A DNA stretch of 55,095 nt from Hyphomicrobiales bacterium (lineage in GTDB: Bacteria > Pseudomonadota > Alphaproteobacteria > Rhizobiales > Methyloligellaceae). A program made the position numbers and the translations under genes. The number at the start of each line of letters is the position of its first letter. Position 1 is the first letter of the stretch. The notes under the pieces are model-generated. The model worked only from the letters and a program-made list of their open reading frames with translations, had not been told where the DNA came from and ran no database searches. Below are positions 25,976 to 35,316 of the stretch, piece by piece. The stretch is from assembly GCA_003228955.1 (NCBI GenBank), contig QIGN01000078.1, forward strand, positions 1-55,095, in the 5' to 3' direction.

Positions 25976-27346
25976 ATGACCGCCCGTGTTCTTGTTGTCG
26001 ATGATATCGAAGCCAATGTTAAGCTTCTCGAGGCCCGGCTGACGATCGAGTATTTCGAAACATTGACGGCGCGCAATGGTCCCGAGGCACTGCAAATTTG
26101 CGCCGACGAAGGCGCTGACGTGGTTCTTCTTGACGTCATGATGCCGGGAATGGACGGTTTCGAAGTCTGCCGGCGGCTCAAGGCCGACCCGAAGACGCAG
26201 CATATCCCGGTCATAATGGTCACGGCGCTCGACCAGCCTTCCGACAAGGTAAAGGGCCTTGAGGCGGGAGCCGATGATTTTCTCACCAAGCCGGTCGATG
26301 ATCTTGCACTGATTACGCGGGTAAAGAACCTGTCGCGGCTCAAGATGCTCATGGACGAAATGCTAAAACGCGCCTCGACCAGCGAGCAGATGGGCATGGA
26401 TCAGGATGCTTTGGCGGTTAGCGGCGAGGCTGGCCTGGGCGGCAGGGTTCTGCTGGTCGAGGACCATGCAAGATCAGCCGCCCGCATCATGGAAACATTG
26501 TCCGCCGAACAGACAGTCGATCTGGAATCCGATCCCCAGCAGGCGCTGATGGTCCTTCCCGAAAAAGACTACGATTTGGTGATGGTTTCCCTGAGCCTTT
26601 CGGGCACCGATGGATTGCGTTTGTGCTCCCAATTGCGCTCGCTAGACCGCTTTCGCCAAATGCCAATTCTGATCATTTCCGAGCCCGGTGAGAATGTGCG
26701 CCTGTTGCGCGGGCTTGAGATGGGTGTGAACGACTATCTCGTTCGGCCGATCGAAAAGAATGAAATGATGGCCAGGGTTAGAAGCCAGATCAAACGGAAG
26801 CGGTATTCTGACCAGTTGCGGAGCCGTCTCGAGGAAAGCGTCGAGATGGCGATTACCGATTCGCTGACCGGTCTCTACAACCGTCACTATATGGGGCGCC
26901 ACCTGACGACACTCGTCAACGAGGCGGTGCAGCGCGGCAAGCCGCTGTCAATTCTGATTGTGGATATCGACTACTTCAAGGCGGTAAATGACACCCACGG
27001 CCACCAGGCTGGCGACGCGGTGCTCAAGGATTTTGCAAACCGGTTGCGTGAGAATATCCGCGGGATCGACCTGGCTTGCCGCCTTGGCGGCGAGGAATTC
27101 GTTGTGATGATGCCCGAAACCGACCTCAGCAAGGCCTATATTGCGGGCGAGCGGTTACGCCAGTGCATATCGTTACAAGCCTTCCATCTGCCTGAAAACA
27201 CAGAACTCAATATCACCGCCAGTGTCGGAATAGCCTCTCTGGATGGCGCGGATGACACGCCCGAAGGGTTGCTCAAGAGGGCGGACGAAGCGCTCTATAG
27301 CGCCAAACGCGATGGCCGTAACCGGGTGGCGGCGGACGCCGCCTGA
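25976..27346 (+). CDS. pleD: Diguanylate cyclase response regulator PleD
   Basis: PleD makes cyclic di-GMP and steers polar development. The 456-residue product has REC1 (about 1-125; phospho-acceptor in VVLLDVMMPGMDG near residue 53; lysine in TKPVDD), a degenerate REC2 (about 155-275) whose acceptor position lies in VMVSLSLSGTDG and has no aspartate, and a GGDEF domain (about 295-455) with the active GGEEF signature. Five residues before it is RGID, the RxxD product-inhibition site, so feedback control by c-di-GMP is expected. REC-REC-GGDEF order, position after divK and lengths all match PleD. Confidence 0.96.
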   Translation: MTARVLVVDDIEANVKLLEARLTIEYFETLTARNGPEALQICADEGADVVLLDVMMPGMDGFEVCRRLKADPKTQHIPVIMVTALDQPSDKVKGLEAGADDFLTKPVDDLALITRVKNLSRLKMLMDEMLKRASTSEQMGMDQDALAVSGEAGLGGRVLLVEDHARSAARIMETLSAEQTVDLESDPQQALMVLPEKDYDLVMVSLSLSGTDGLRLCSQLRSLDRFRQMPILIISEPGENVRLLRGLEMGVNDYLVRPIEKNEMMARVRSQIKRKRYSDQLRSRLEESVEMAITDSLTGLYNRHYMGRHLTTLVNEAVQRGKPLSILIVDIDYFKAVNDTHGHQAGDAVLKDFANRLRENIRGIDLACRLGGEEFVVMMPETDLSKAYIAGERLRQCISLQAFHLPENTELNITASVGIASLDGADDTPEGLLKRADEALYSAKRDGRNRVAADAA

Positions 27347-27528
27347 CCGGGCGCTTCATATCCGCCATGTGCAATTCCGCGCGCCATCCTCTCATAGGTT
27401 GTGGATAACTGCGGTTTTGCGTAACAGCCCAACCTCACATTCTGCCTGAGCACTTAAGGTTAACGCTTTACTGTAGCGGGTCTTTTCGTGTATTGCAAAA
27501 GTTCAAACAGGTAATTTTGGGTGCACGC

Positions 27529-27858
27529 GGGTTAGGCTGTTCTCGACGATGATCTGCGTTTAGGTAAATGGAGGCGTAGGCGGGATAGAGATCGTTGTTC
27601 CAGGCCGATCTGCTGAAAGTATGTATCCTTCCGCGGTCTCCCGAGACGAGATAACCCTACGGAGTGCTCAGGTCCGCCGCATCTCCTGGGTCCGTGGGGT
27701 TTGGCTGGCTGGTGAGCGGTTTGAGTGGCCTCCTCGTAAACGCCGTTCGCCGGCCGGCCACCAGGTCAGATGACCAAGGCCCTCTTTGGCTCATTTGGCT
27801 TGTTGGCCAGTCCTGCAAACCATGTCGGATCTACCCCGCTTACCGAAAGGTTGCGGGG
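27529..27858 (+). ncRNA. Candidate structured RNA between pleD and rpmG
   Basis: This part of a 580-base gene-free stretch folds on the plus strand into several helices that rely on G-U pairs. GGGTTA (27529-27534) pairs TAACCC (27652-27657), enclosing the helix 27545-27555 with 27589-27599. TCCG and GGTTTG (27691-27703) pair CAAACC and CGGA (27816-27829). Inside that, a 17-pair helix joins 27703-27719 and 27743-27759. GGTC/GACC (27764-27775) is a small hairpin, and CCCCGC...ACC-GAAA-GGT...GCGGGG (27834-27858) is a hairpin with a GNRA loop. The ends are not defined and no terminator is obvious. I do not recognise RNase P, tmRNA or SRP RNA signatures. Identity is open; transcription is not shown. 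Confidence 0.55.
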
Positions 27859-27928
27859 CTGGCCTTCATTTTCATTCAGGAAGATGAGAATTTGGAATTC
27901 AAACCGCGCCGGATCGCGCGTGGCCGGC

Positions 27929-28096
27929 TTATTTTATTTTGGTCTCTTTGAAATCGACATGTTTGCGCACCACCGGGTCATATTTCTTCATGACGAGTTT
28001 TTCGGTCAGCGTGCGCGCGTTTTTCCTGGTCACATAATAATAGCCGGTGCCCGCGGTGCTCTCGAGTTTGATTTTCTGGGTTGGGGCTTTGGCCAT
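27929..28096 (-). CDS. rpmG: 50S ribosomal protein L33
   Basis: The 55-residue small ribosomal protein has [45 protein letters not shown] and the end FKETKIK. It lacks the zinc-binding cysteine pairs (C- form), as usual in alphaproteobacteria. ATG 28096 gives the family start; the frame continues upstream to 28141 without support. It is the last gene of the minus-strand run and lies 70 bases after the RNA candidate in this window. Confidence 0.97.
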   Translation of the reverse strand: MAKAPTQKIKLESTAGTGYYYVTRKNARTLTEKLVMKKYDPVVRKHVDFKETKIK

Positions 28097-28192
28097 CTTT
28101 TTGGGTCCCTGGAAGTCGGTGCGTGAATGTGTGGCGTGCAACCTAGCGCCCGGCGGGGGGAAGTCAAGCGCGGGCCGGTCTGGATGAGGTTG

Positions 28193-28615
28193 TCAGCCCG
28201 AACATTGCCCGAACGGGTCGGAACCTCGATCATGCGGATCGAAGCCGTGCATATACAGGGCCCATTGATGGTTTACCAGAGCACCTTTTATGTGCGGCAG
28301 CAAAGTCATGGCAGAGGCGACCGTTATCGGAAACCAAATCATGGCGTGAACCCACAACTCCGGACGGTAGGCCACCTCGACCGCCAGCAGCATCGGGACC
28401 AGGACATGTCCAAGCAGCAGAATTGTAAAATAGGGCGGTGCGTCATCCGCGCGATGATGATGCAGTTCCTCGCCGCAATGCCGGCATTGCGGCGCCACCT
28501 TCAGGTAAGATGCGAACAATTTCCCAATTCCGCAATTGGGGCAGCGCAGCAGTGCCCCGCGCCTGAGCGATAGACCCAGATCCCGGGGCGGATTTCCTGA
28601 TATCTCAACGGCCAT
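28193..28615 (-). CDS. DUF983 family membrane protein
   Basis: The 140-residue product starts with a zinc-ribbon-like pair of motifs, RCPNCG near residue 25 and QCRHCG near 43, followed by HHHRADDAPPYF and two membrane helices (about 63-84 and 92-112). This is the DUF983 layout. Function unknown; members often sit beside rnr and rpmG in this order, as here. ATG 28615 is chosen over 28630 because a GAGAAG site precedes it. It is 33 bases downstream of rnr on the same strand. Confidence 0.85.
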   Translation of the reverse strand: MAVEISGNPPRDLGLSLRRGALLRCPNCGIGKLFASYLKVAPQCRHCGEELHHHRADDAPPYFTILLLGHVLVPMLLAVEVAYRPELWVHAMIWFPITVASAMTLLPHIKGALVNHQWALYMHGFDPHDRGSDPFGQCSG

Positions 28616-28648
28616 ATCTGCACTTCTCAAGTTAAATATACTCAGGTC

Positions 28649-30952
28649 CTAGCGTTGTCTGCGCCGTGCGGCCCGGTTGCGGCCTTTTCGCTTGCGGGGG
28701 GCGGCCTTGCGCGCTTTTTTCTTTGTAGCAGCCATATACGCGCCGTCACTTAATATTTCAAATCTTAATGCGCCCGCACTGGGAACTGCTTCGATCAACC
28801 GCACTTCGACGCTGTCTCCCAAGGCATAGCCCATGCCGGTCCTGTCGCCGATGAGGGCCTGGCGGCGCTCATCGTGGCGGAAGTAGTCACCGCCGATGGA
28901 TGACGCGGGCACAAATCCGTCAGCGCCCGTTTCCTCAAGCCGTACGAACAGGCCGGTGCGAACGAGTCCTGAAACCCGTGCCGCGAACACAGCGCCAATG
29001 CGGTCGGCCAGAAAAGCGGCGATCAACCGGTCAACGGTCTGGCGTTCCGCTGCAATCGCGCGGCGCTCGGTGTCTGAAATATTCTGCGCAATTTGTTCCA
29101 GCTCGCCAATTTCTCGGCCGGTGAGTCCGTCTGGTCCCAAACCGCACGCACGGATCAGGGCACGGTGGACGATCAGATCGGCATAGCGGCGGATGGGTGA
29201 GGTGAAATGTGCGTAGCGGCGCAGGTTCAGGCCGAAATGACCGGCATTCGCAGCGCTGTATACCGCCTGGGCCTGTGACCGGAGCACAACTTCACTGACG
29301 AGCTGCCCCATGTCGGCGGCGTGCGCTTTCTCAAGGATATGATTGAAATGTTCCGGTTTCACCAGTCCGCTCCTGGGAAGGTCAATCGAGAGGGACGCCA
29401 GAAAATCCCCCAAGGTCTCAAGTTTCTCTGGCGACGGGGCATCATGGGCTCGGTAGATCAGCGGCGATCTTTTCGCTTCGAGTGTTTCGGCGGCCGCCAC
29501 ATTGGATTGAATCATAAACTCTTCAATAAGCCGGTGTGCTTCCAGGCGCGGGGGGATGACGATCCGCTCAACCTGACCGTCTTCGCCCAGCACGACCTTT
29601 CGCTCGGGAAGATCGAGGTTGAGCGGACCGCGTTTGTCGCGCGCCTTGGCCAGGACAGCATAGGCCTGCCAGAGGGGGCGCAGAATGGATTCCAGTAGCG
29701 GGGCTGCCGCCTCATCGGGTTTGCCATCGATTGCCGCCTGCGCCTGGGCATAGCTGAGGCGCGCGCGAGAGCGCATGATGGCCCGGGAGAAGCGATGGCC
29801 GGTTTTGTTCCCCGATGCATCGAATGCCATGCGGACACACAGGCAGGCCCGGTCTTCGTCCTCGCGCAGCGAGCAAAGGTCGCTGGAGATGCGTTCGGGC
29901 AGCATGGGCACAACCCGGTCGGGGAAGTAGATCGAATTGCCGCGCGTCAGGGCCTCCCTGTCGAGAAGTGAATCTGATTTCACGAAATGGGCGACATCGG
30001 CGATTCCCACCATAACCACCCAGCCGCCGGAGTTGGCAGGGTCGTCATCGGGCGCCGCCCAGACCGCATCGTCATGGTCGCGCGCATCGGGCGGATCGAT
30101 GGTGATAAAGGGGATGTCGCGCAGATCGTCATGGGACTTCAAACTCGGGGCAGAGAGCTTTTCCGCGTCATTCAGGACCGTTTCGGGAAACTCATCCGGC
30201 AACCCAAACGAATGCAGGGCGATGAGGCTGACAGCTCCTTGCGCGTCCGGATTGCCGATGAGCTCAACAACCTGTGCCCGCATGGGCCCGAACCGGCGGC
30301 CCTTTTCGATCTCAAAGCGAACCAGATCGCCATCCCTGGCGCTCCCGGTGTCGCCTTGGCGCACGCTCCATTCGCGCAATTGCTTTTTGTCGATCGGGGC
30401 GATCGCCCCGCCGCCGCCCGCAATGGTGCGGAAAATGCCGAGCAGTTGCGAAGGTTCACGGGGCAGACGTTTGATCAGGCGCGCTTCATAGGTTGCATCC
30501 GATGGATCCCCTTCCTCGAGCCTTGTGAGTCTGGCGAGAACACGGTCACCGATGCCCGGCGCCGGCCCGGGGTCGCTTCTGCGCGAGATCAGCAGGATGC
30601 GCGGAGGGGCGGCGCTCTCATCGTCCCATCTGGCGGGATGGGCGATAAATTCGCCGTCGCCATCACGCGCGGTTATTTCGATTACGGTGACCGGGGGCAG
30701 CTTGTCCGCCGCCGTGACGCGTTTCCCGCGCCCTTTGATAAGGCCCTCGTCCGCCATCTCCCGGAGCAGGCGCTTCAGGTCGATCTTGTCGGCACCTTTG
30801 AGTTGAAACGCGCGCGCTATCTCACGCTTTCCAATGTGGGAAGAGGCGCTTTGAATGAATTCGAGAATGTCGGCTTTGGCAGGCAAACCCGATGAGCGCT
30901 GTTTTGCGTGTTGGGTGCGGGGTTTGCTTCGAGGCTTTTTTTTGGGAGGCAC
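28649..30952 (-). CDS. rnr: Ribonuclease R
   Basis: RNase R is a 3'-5' exoribonuclease that degrades structured RNA, rRNA and, with tmRNA, faulty messages. The 767-residue product has a basic start, a winged-helix domain (about 25-80), cold-shock domains, the RNB catalytic domain with the metal-binding IDPPDARDHDDAVWA near residue 287, the RNB signature HFTSPIRRYADLIVHR near 590, an S1 domain (about 645-735) and a lysine/arginine tail. The start is a GTG at 30952. topA ends 17 bases upstream, so they are probably co-transcribed. Confidence 0.96.
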   Translation of the reverse strand: MPPKKKPRSKPRTQHAKQRSSGLPAKADILEFIQSASSHIGKREIARAFQLKGADKIDLKRLLREMADEGLIKGRGKRVTAADKLPPVTVIEITARDGDGEFIAHPARWDDESAAPPRILLISRRSDPGPAPGIGDRVLARLTRLEEGDPSDATYEARLIKRLPREPSQLLGIFRTIAGGGGAIAPIDKKQLREWSVRQGDTGSARDGDLVRFEIEKGRRFGPMRAQVVELIGNPDAQGAVSLIALHSFGLPDEFPETVLNDAEKLSAPSLKSHDDLRDIPFITIDPPDARDHDDAVWAAPDDDPANSGGWVVMVGIADVAHFVKSDSLLDREALTRGNSIYFPDRVVPMLPERISSDLCSLREDEDRACLCVRMAFDASGNKTGHRFSRAIMRSRARLSYAQAQAAIDGKPDEAAAPLLESILRPLWQAYAVLAKARDKRGPLNLDLPERKVVLGEDGQVERIVIPPRLEAHRLIEEFMIQSNVAAAETLEAKRSPLIYRAHDAPSPEKLETLGDFLASLSIDLPRSGLVKPEHFNHILEKAHAADMGQLVSEVVLRSQAQAVYSAANAGHFGLNLRRYAHFTSPIRRYADLIVHRALIRACGLGPDGLTGREIGELEQIAQNISDTERRAIAAERQTVDRLIAAFLADRIGAVFAARVSGLVRTGLFVRLEETGADGFVPASSIGGDYFRHDERRQALIGDRTGMGYALGDSVEVRLIEAVPSAGALRFEILSDGAYMAATKKKARKAAPRKRKGRNRAARRRQR

Positions 30953-30969
30953 GCGGGGTCACTCTGCGG

Positions 30970-33549
30970 CTATGGCGCGGTCTCTTTTGCAACACGCGCC
31001 GATGATTTACGTTTTTTTGTTCCGGTTTTTCCTTTTGCGGCTTTCTGCGCAATCAGCTCAATGGCCTGTTCGAGACTGACCTCCTCCGGTTTCACGGATT
31101 TGGGTAGTGTGGCATTGATTTTGGCATGCTTCACATAGGGGCCGTAGCGTCCGTCCAGCACCTGGATTGACCCTCCAAGCTCGGGATGCGCGCCAAGGTC
31201 CTTCAGCACGGTTGCCTGGCGGGCGCCGCGTTTGGTTTTCTTTTCCGCAAGAACGGTTACGGCGCGATTGATGCCGACATCGAAGACTTCTTCGGGACTG
31301 TCAAGATTGGCATAAACACCCTCATGCTGAACGAAGGGCCCGTAGCGTCCGATGCCGGCAAGAATGGGCTTGCCGGTTTCGGGGTGCATACCCACTTCGC
31401 GCGGCAGGGCGAGCAACTGGAGCGCGCGTTCAAGGTCGAGTGTTTCCAGATCGAAGGTCTTTGGCACCGAGGCCCGCTTGGGCTTTTCGCCTTTTTCTGG
31501 CTCGCCAAGCTGGACATAAGGCCCAAAACGTCCCGAGCGCAGCGTCACGTCGAGACCGGTCTCGGGGTCCTGTCCAAGGAGCTTGGCTTCCGATTGGGCG
31601 GCTTGTCCGTTTTGATCGCCGGAATTCGCCAACTGCCGCGTGAAACGGCAATCGGGATAGTTGGAACAGCCGATAAAGGCGCCGAAGCGCCCGGTCTTCA
31701 GACTGAGACGGCCATCCTCGCAGGACTGGCATTTGCGCGGATCGGCGTCCGGGTCGTCGCCCTGAGGGAAGATATGCGGTCCGAGCATGTCATTCAGGGC
31801 GTCCAGAACATGGGTAATCCGCAAATCCTTGATTTCGTCGACGGCGGCGAAAAAGTCGCGCCAGAATTCGCGCAGCACATCCTTCCATTCCAGCTCTCCG
31901 GCGGATATCCGGTCGAGTTTTTCCTCCAGTCCGGCGGTGAAATCGAATTCCACATAGCGCTTGAAGAAACTTTCCAGGAACGCGATGACCAGGCGGCCCT
32001 TGTCCTCGGGAATGAGACGCTTCTTGTCGAGCCGCACATATTCGCGGTCGCGCAGCACAGTGAGTGTCGAGGTGTAGGTGGAGGGACGGCCAATGCCGAG
32101 TTCTTCCATGCGTTTTATGAGTGTGGCTTCGGTAAAGCGCGGCGGCGGCTCGGTGAAATGCTGTTTGGCTTCAACCGATCGCGCATCCGGCAAATCCCCA
32201 TTGGCGAGAGCGGGCAGCCGCCTGTCTCCCTCATGGCCGCCATTGTCGTCATGGCCTTCTTCATAGAGTTTCAGAAAACCATCGAATTTTATGACGGAAC
32301 CGTTTGCGCGCAGGCCGTACGTTACGCCATCGCTGCCGCGCACTTCGATTTCCGCGACCGTGCGTTCGAGTTCCGCGCTTGACATCTGGCTGGCGACGGC
32401 GCGGCGCCAGATGAGCTTGTAGAGTTTTGCCTGATCTGAATCGAGATAAGTGGAGATGCTGTCCGGATCTTTGGAAAAATCGACCGGGCGAATGGCTTCA
32501 TGGGCTTCCTGGGCGTTCTTCGCCTTGGTTTTGTAAATTCTCGGGCTGTCGGGGAGATAGGCTCCGCCGAAATTCTGAACCACCATGTCGCGGCATTCGC
32601 TTATGGCTTCGCCGACCATCTGGACGCCGTCGGTCCGCATGTAGGTGATCAGGCCCTGCGTCGTGCCACCGATATCCACACCTTCATAGAGCTTTTGCGC
32701 GACCTGCATGGTCTGGCGCGAATTAAACCCAAGTTTGCGCGAAGCCTCCTGCTGCAGGGTCGAAGTCGTAAAAGGCGCCGCGGGGTGGCGTTTCTGCGCC
32801 TTGCTTTCGACGCTGGAAACCGCATATGCGCCGCCCTCCATGCCGGCCTTGTAGCGGGTTGCCGTGGCTTCATCGGGAATATCGTACCGGGCGAGCTTTT
32901 CCCCTCCAACGGACACCAGGCGGGCAGGGAACTCATCCCCGCCGGGCGCGGTCAGAGAGGCATTTATGGACCAGTATTCCCGGCTTCTGAAAAGCTCGAT
33001 TTCGGCTTCACGGTCGCACACAAGCCTGAGTACGACGGACTGTACGCGGCCCGCCGAACGCGAACCGGGTAGTTTGCGCCACAGCACGGGTGAAAGTGTG
33101 AAGCCGACAAGGTAATCCAGGGCCCGCCGCGCCAGATAGGCATCAACCAGCGGTGCGTTGATTTCACGCGGCTTCGACATTGCTTCGATGACCGCCTGTT
33201 TGGTCACCGCGTTGAACACGACCCGTTCGACATCCACGCCCTCGAGGGCCTTTTTGTTTTCAAGAACCTGGAGCACGTGCCAGGAAATCGCTTCTCCCTC
33301 CCGGTCCGGGTCGGTGGCGAGAATGAGTTTGTCCGAGCCTTTGACGGCTTTGACAATCTCGTTCAGGCGTTTGGCGGATTTTGGATCGACTTCCCACTGC
33401 ATTTCAAAGTCGGAATCCGGATCGACCGAACCATCCTTTGAGGGAAGATCGCGCACATGCCCATAGGAGGCCAGTACCGTGTAACCAGGCCCAAGATATT
33501 TGTTGATGGACTTGGCCTTCGCCGGTGATTCGACAATGACAACATTCAT
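30970..33549 (-). CDS. topA: DNA topoisomerase I
   Basis: Type IA topoisomerase relaxing negative supercoils. The 859-residue product has the TOPRIM start NVVIVESPAKAKSINKYLG with ATDPDREGEAISWH near residue 79, the active-site tyrosine in GLITYMRTDGV near 306, and one four-cysteine zinc motif (CQSC...CSNYPDC) near 600-626. At least three further RFGPYV/RYGPFV-type repeats follow, then a basic tail with KGKTGTKKRKSS. Length and motifs are standard for the class. Its upstream gene in the same direction is dprA, separated by a divergent small gene (33805). Confidence 0.97.
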   Translation of the reverse strand: MNVVIVESPAKAKSINKYLGPGYTVLASYGHVRDLPSKDGSVDPDSDFEMQWEVDPKSAKRLNEIVKAVKGSDKLILATDPDREGEAISWHVLQVLENKKALEGVDVERVVFNAVTKQAVIEAMSKPREINAPLVDAYLARRALDYLVGFTLSPVLWRKLPGSRSAGRVQSVVLRLVCDREAEIELFRSREYWSINASLTAPGGDEFPARLVSVGGEKLARYDIPDEATATRYKAGMEGGAYAVSSVESKAQKRHPAAPFTTSTLQQEASRKLGFNSRQTMQVAQKLYEGVDIGGTTQGLITYMRTDGVQMVGEAISECRDMVVQNFGGAYLPDSPRIYKTKAKNAQEAHEAIRPVDFSKDPDSISTYLDSDQAKLYKLIWRRAVASQMSSAELERTVAEIEVRGSDGVTYGLRANGSVIKFDGFLKLYEEGHDDNGGHEGDRRLPALANGDLPDARSVEAKQHFTEPPPRFTEATLIKRMEELGIGRPSTYTSTLTVLRDREYVRLDKKRLIPEDKGRLVIAFLESFFKRYVEFDFTAGLEEKLDRISAGELEWKDVLREFWRDFFAAVDEIKDLRITHVLDALNDMLGPHIFPQGDDPDADPRKCQSCEDGRLSLKTGRFGAFIGCSNYPDCRFTRQLANSGDQNGQAAQSEAKLLGQDPETGLDVTLRSGRFGPYVQLGEPEKGEKPKRASVPKTFDLETLDLERALQLLALPREVGMHPETGKPILAGIGRYGPFVQHEGVYANLDSPEEVFDVGINRAVTVLAEKKTKRGARQATVLKDLGAHPELGGSIQVLDGRYGPYVKHAKINATLPKSVKPEEVSLEQAIELIAQKAAKGKTGTKKRKSSARVAKETAP

Positions 33550-33804
33550 TTTTCAGGGTTTCCGGATAAATTATTTCCCAGTGACTGGCCCCGCGCACCG
33601 GCTACTCTCGGTCATTTTACAAACTCTCACCGCAGGGCGACTGAACATGGTGACTCGCGGCATCGCTGTCAATTGATCCCATGGACGCAAATTTCAGATC
33701 AAGGAATGGCAAGTTGAATAATACAACCAATGCGTGTATAAAAGATCTCAGTGACAGATTCGATATATCGGCGGCGGCAGAGCACTTCGTAGGCGAGGGG
33801 TTAT

Positions 33805-34092
33805 ATGGGAAAATCTCAAAAACGCGCGCAAAAACCCGTACCAGACGATACAGGGAAGAGTTTGGGAGCGCAGACCGCGGCGGCCGTGCGGGCAAGCGCG
33901 GAAGGTTTCGCGGTGGATGCCGAGGCCGTTGGCTGTGACGAACAGGTCTCCCCCCTCGAAGCCGCCGGTTATATTCATGACATGACGATTGAACTGAAGG
34001 ATATTGCGGAATCGGCACGGCTATCCTTCCTCTCCTATCTGCTGGATCTGGTGATCGAGGAAAGTGCCATGCAGAAGCGCGGGCGCCTTTAA
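33805..34092 (+). CDS. Conserved small hypothetical protein
   Basis: The 95-residue protein has a charged, low-complexity N-terminal half (about 1-45). The helical C-terminal half reads PLEAAGYIHDMTIELKDIAE and then ARLSFLSYLLDLVIEESAM. The C-terminal pattern is one I have seen in small alphaproteobacterial proteins of unknown role. No signal peptide or membrane helix. ATG 33805 has GCGAGGGG upstream at good spacing. It lies between topA and dprA on the opposite strand, so it has its own promoter in the 255 bases before it. Confidence 0.7.
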   Translation: MGKSQKRAQKPVPDDTGKSLGAQTAAAVRASAEGFAVDAEAVGCDEQVSPLEAAGYIHDMTIELKDIAESARLSFLSYLLDLVIEESAMQKRGRL

Positions 34093-34146
34093 TACCTGCT
34101 CCCGGGTCATGAACTCATGAATAGCCGGATCTGAATTGTCTGGAAA

Positions 34147-35316
34147 TTACTCGCCTTGAATCAGTGAGACAAGCTGGTTCCCATGGCGCTCAAGTCGGCC
34201 GGCAAGGTCGAGTTCCAGCAGAATGACCTGGACCTGCCGCGCTGGCAGCCGCGTACTGCGGATCACTTCATCGACATCGACGGGGGATACCCCCAGCGCG
34301 CCAATAACGCGCTCGCGTTCCGATGGCCCTACATCGACTTTGATGGGAGAAACAGCGGCGGATTCAAAGCTGATGCCATTCGGGGAAGTGGGCGCGGCCG
34401 AGCGTCCGAGAATGGGGGCCAGGACGGAAACTACGTCCTCGGCGCAGGTGACGAGCCCGGCGCCGTCACGCAGCAGCTTGTTTGTTCCTCCCGCTCGAGG
34501 GTCCAGCGGATTGCCGGGCACGGCAAACACTTCGCGGCCCTGTTCTCCGGCGAGCCGGGCGGTAATCAGTGACCCTGACCGGTTGGCCGCTTCCACCACG
34601 ATGACGGCGACCGAAACACCCGAAACCAGGCGATTGCGCCGGGGAAAATCCTTTCCGCGCGGCCTGTATCCGACCGGCATCTCACTGAGCAGGACGCCCT
34701 GTGTGCCGATTGCTTCCTGTAGTTCCGCATTCTCGGGCGGATAGACCGAATCGATACCACCGGCGAGCACCGCGAGGGTCCCGCGCTCAAGCGACGAAAC
34801 ATGGGCCGCGGTATCGATGCCGCGCGCAAGGCCGGACGCGATGACAAACCCTTCACGTCCCAGGTCCACGGCCAGCATACGGGTGAATTTCTGGCCGATG
34901 GCGGAACCGTTGCGTGCGCCTACAATCGCGATCATGGGCCGTTGCAGCAATTCCAGCTTGCCCTTGACCTGGATGAGCGGCGGGGGCGCATCCACCGATG
35001 CGAGCCAGGCCGGATAATCTGGTTCGCCCAAGGCGACAAGCGATGCGCCGAGCCTGCCGGCGAGTTTCAATTCCGCCTGGGCGGCCCGCAGCGAACATAT
35101 CTTGATTTCGCGGCGCGCCCCGCCACTTCTGGAGAGTTGCGGAATGGCCTCCAGAGCTGCGCCTGAGCCGCCGAAATGGTTGATCAGTTCGCGAAAAATG
35201 ACCGGTCCGACATTCTCACTGCGGATCAGCCGGAGCCAGTTCAACCGCTGTTCATCGTTCAGCATTCGCTTGGGGTTTTCGCCAGATGTGCTGTCGTTGC
35301 CCTCAGGAGGTGCCAA
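34147..35316 (-). CDS. dprA: DNA processing protein DprA
   Basis: DprA loads RecA onto incoming single-stranded DNA during natural transformation. The 389-residue product has an N-terminal helical part, the Rossmann-like core with [19 protein letters not shown] near residue 127, [13 protein letters not shown] near 158, [11 protein letters not shown] near 184, [12 protein letters not shown] near 221 and [13 protein letters not shown] near 240, and a C-terminal winged helix (about 325-385). The start is best placed at TTG 35316, preceded by AAGGAG at seven-base spacing and lying inside the end of plsY (14-base overlap), giving translational coupling. ATG 35265 is the alternative but has no clear ribosome-binding site. 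Confidence 0.94.
   Translation of the reverse strand: MAPPEGNDSTSGENPKRMLNDEQRLNWLRLIRSENVGPVIFRELINHFGGSGAALEAIPQLSRSGGARREIKICSLRAAQAELKLAGRLGASLVALGEPDYPAWLASVDAPPPLIQVKGKLELLQRPMIAIVGARNGSAIGQKFTRMLAVDLGREGFVIASGLARGIDTAAHVSSLERGTLAVLAGGIDSVYPPENAELQEAIGTQGVLLSEMPVGYRPRGKDFPRRNRLVSGVSVAVIVVEAANRSGSLITARLAGEQGREVFAVPGNPLDPRAGGTNKLLRDGAGLVTCAEDVVSVLAPILGRSAAPTSPNGISFESAAVSPIKVDVGPSERERVIGALGVSPVDVDEVIRSTRLPARQVQVILLELDLAGRLERHGNQLVSLIQGE

Noticed and set aside
27529-27858. RNase P RNA, tmRNA or SRP RNA in the pleD-rpmG gap
   Set aside because: I looked for the conserved GAGGAAAGTCC/ACAGAA core of RNase P, the tRNA-like ends and tag frame of tmRNA and the GNRA/GGAAGCA loops of SRP RNA; none is present, so it is left unassigned.
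27664-27951. Small open frames in the pleD-rpmG gap as proteins
   Set aside because: Their composition is random, they lack ribosome-binding sites, and the paired-helix pattern fits RNA better.
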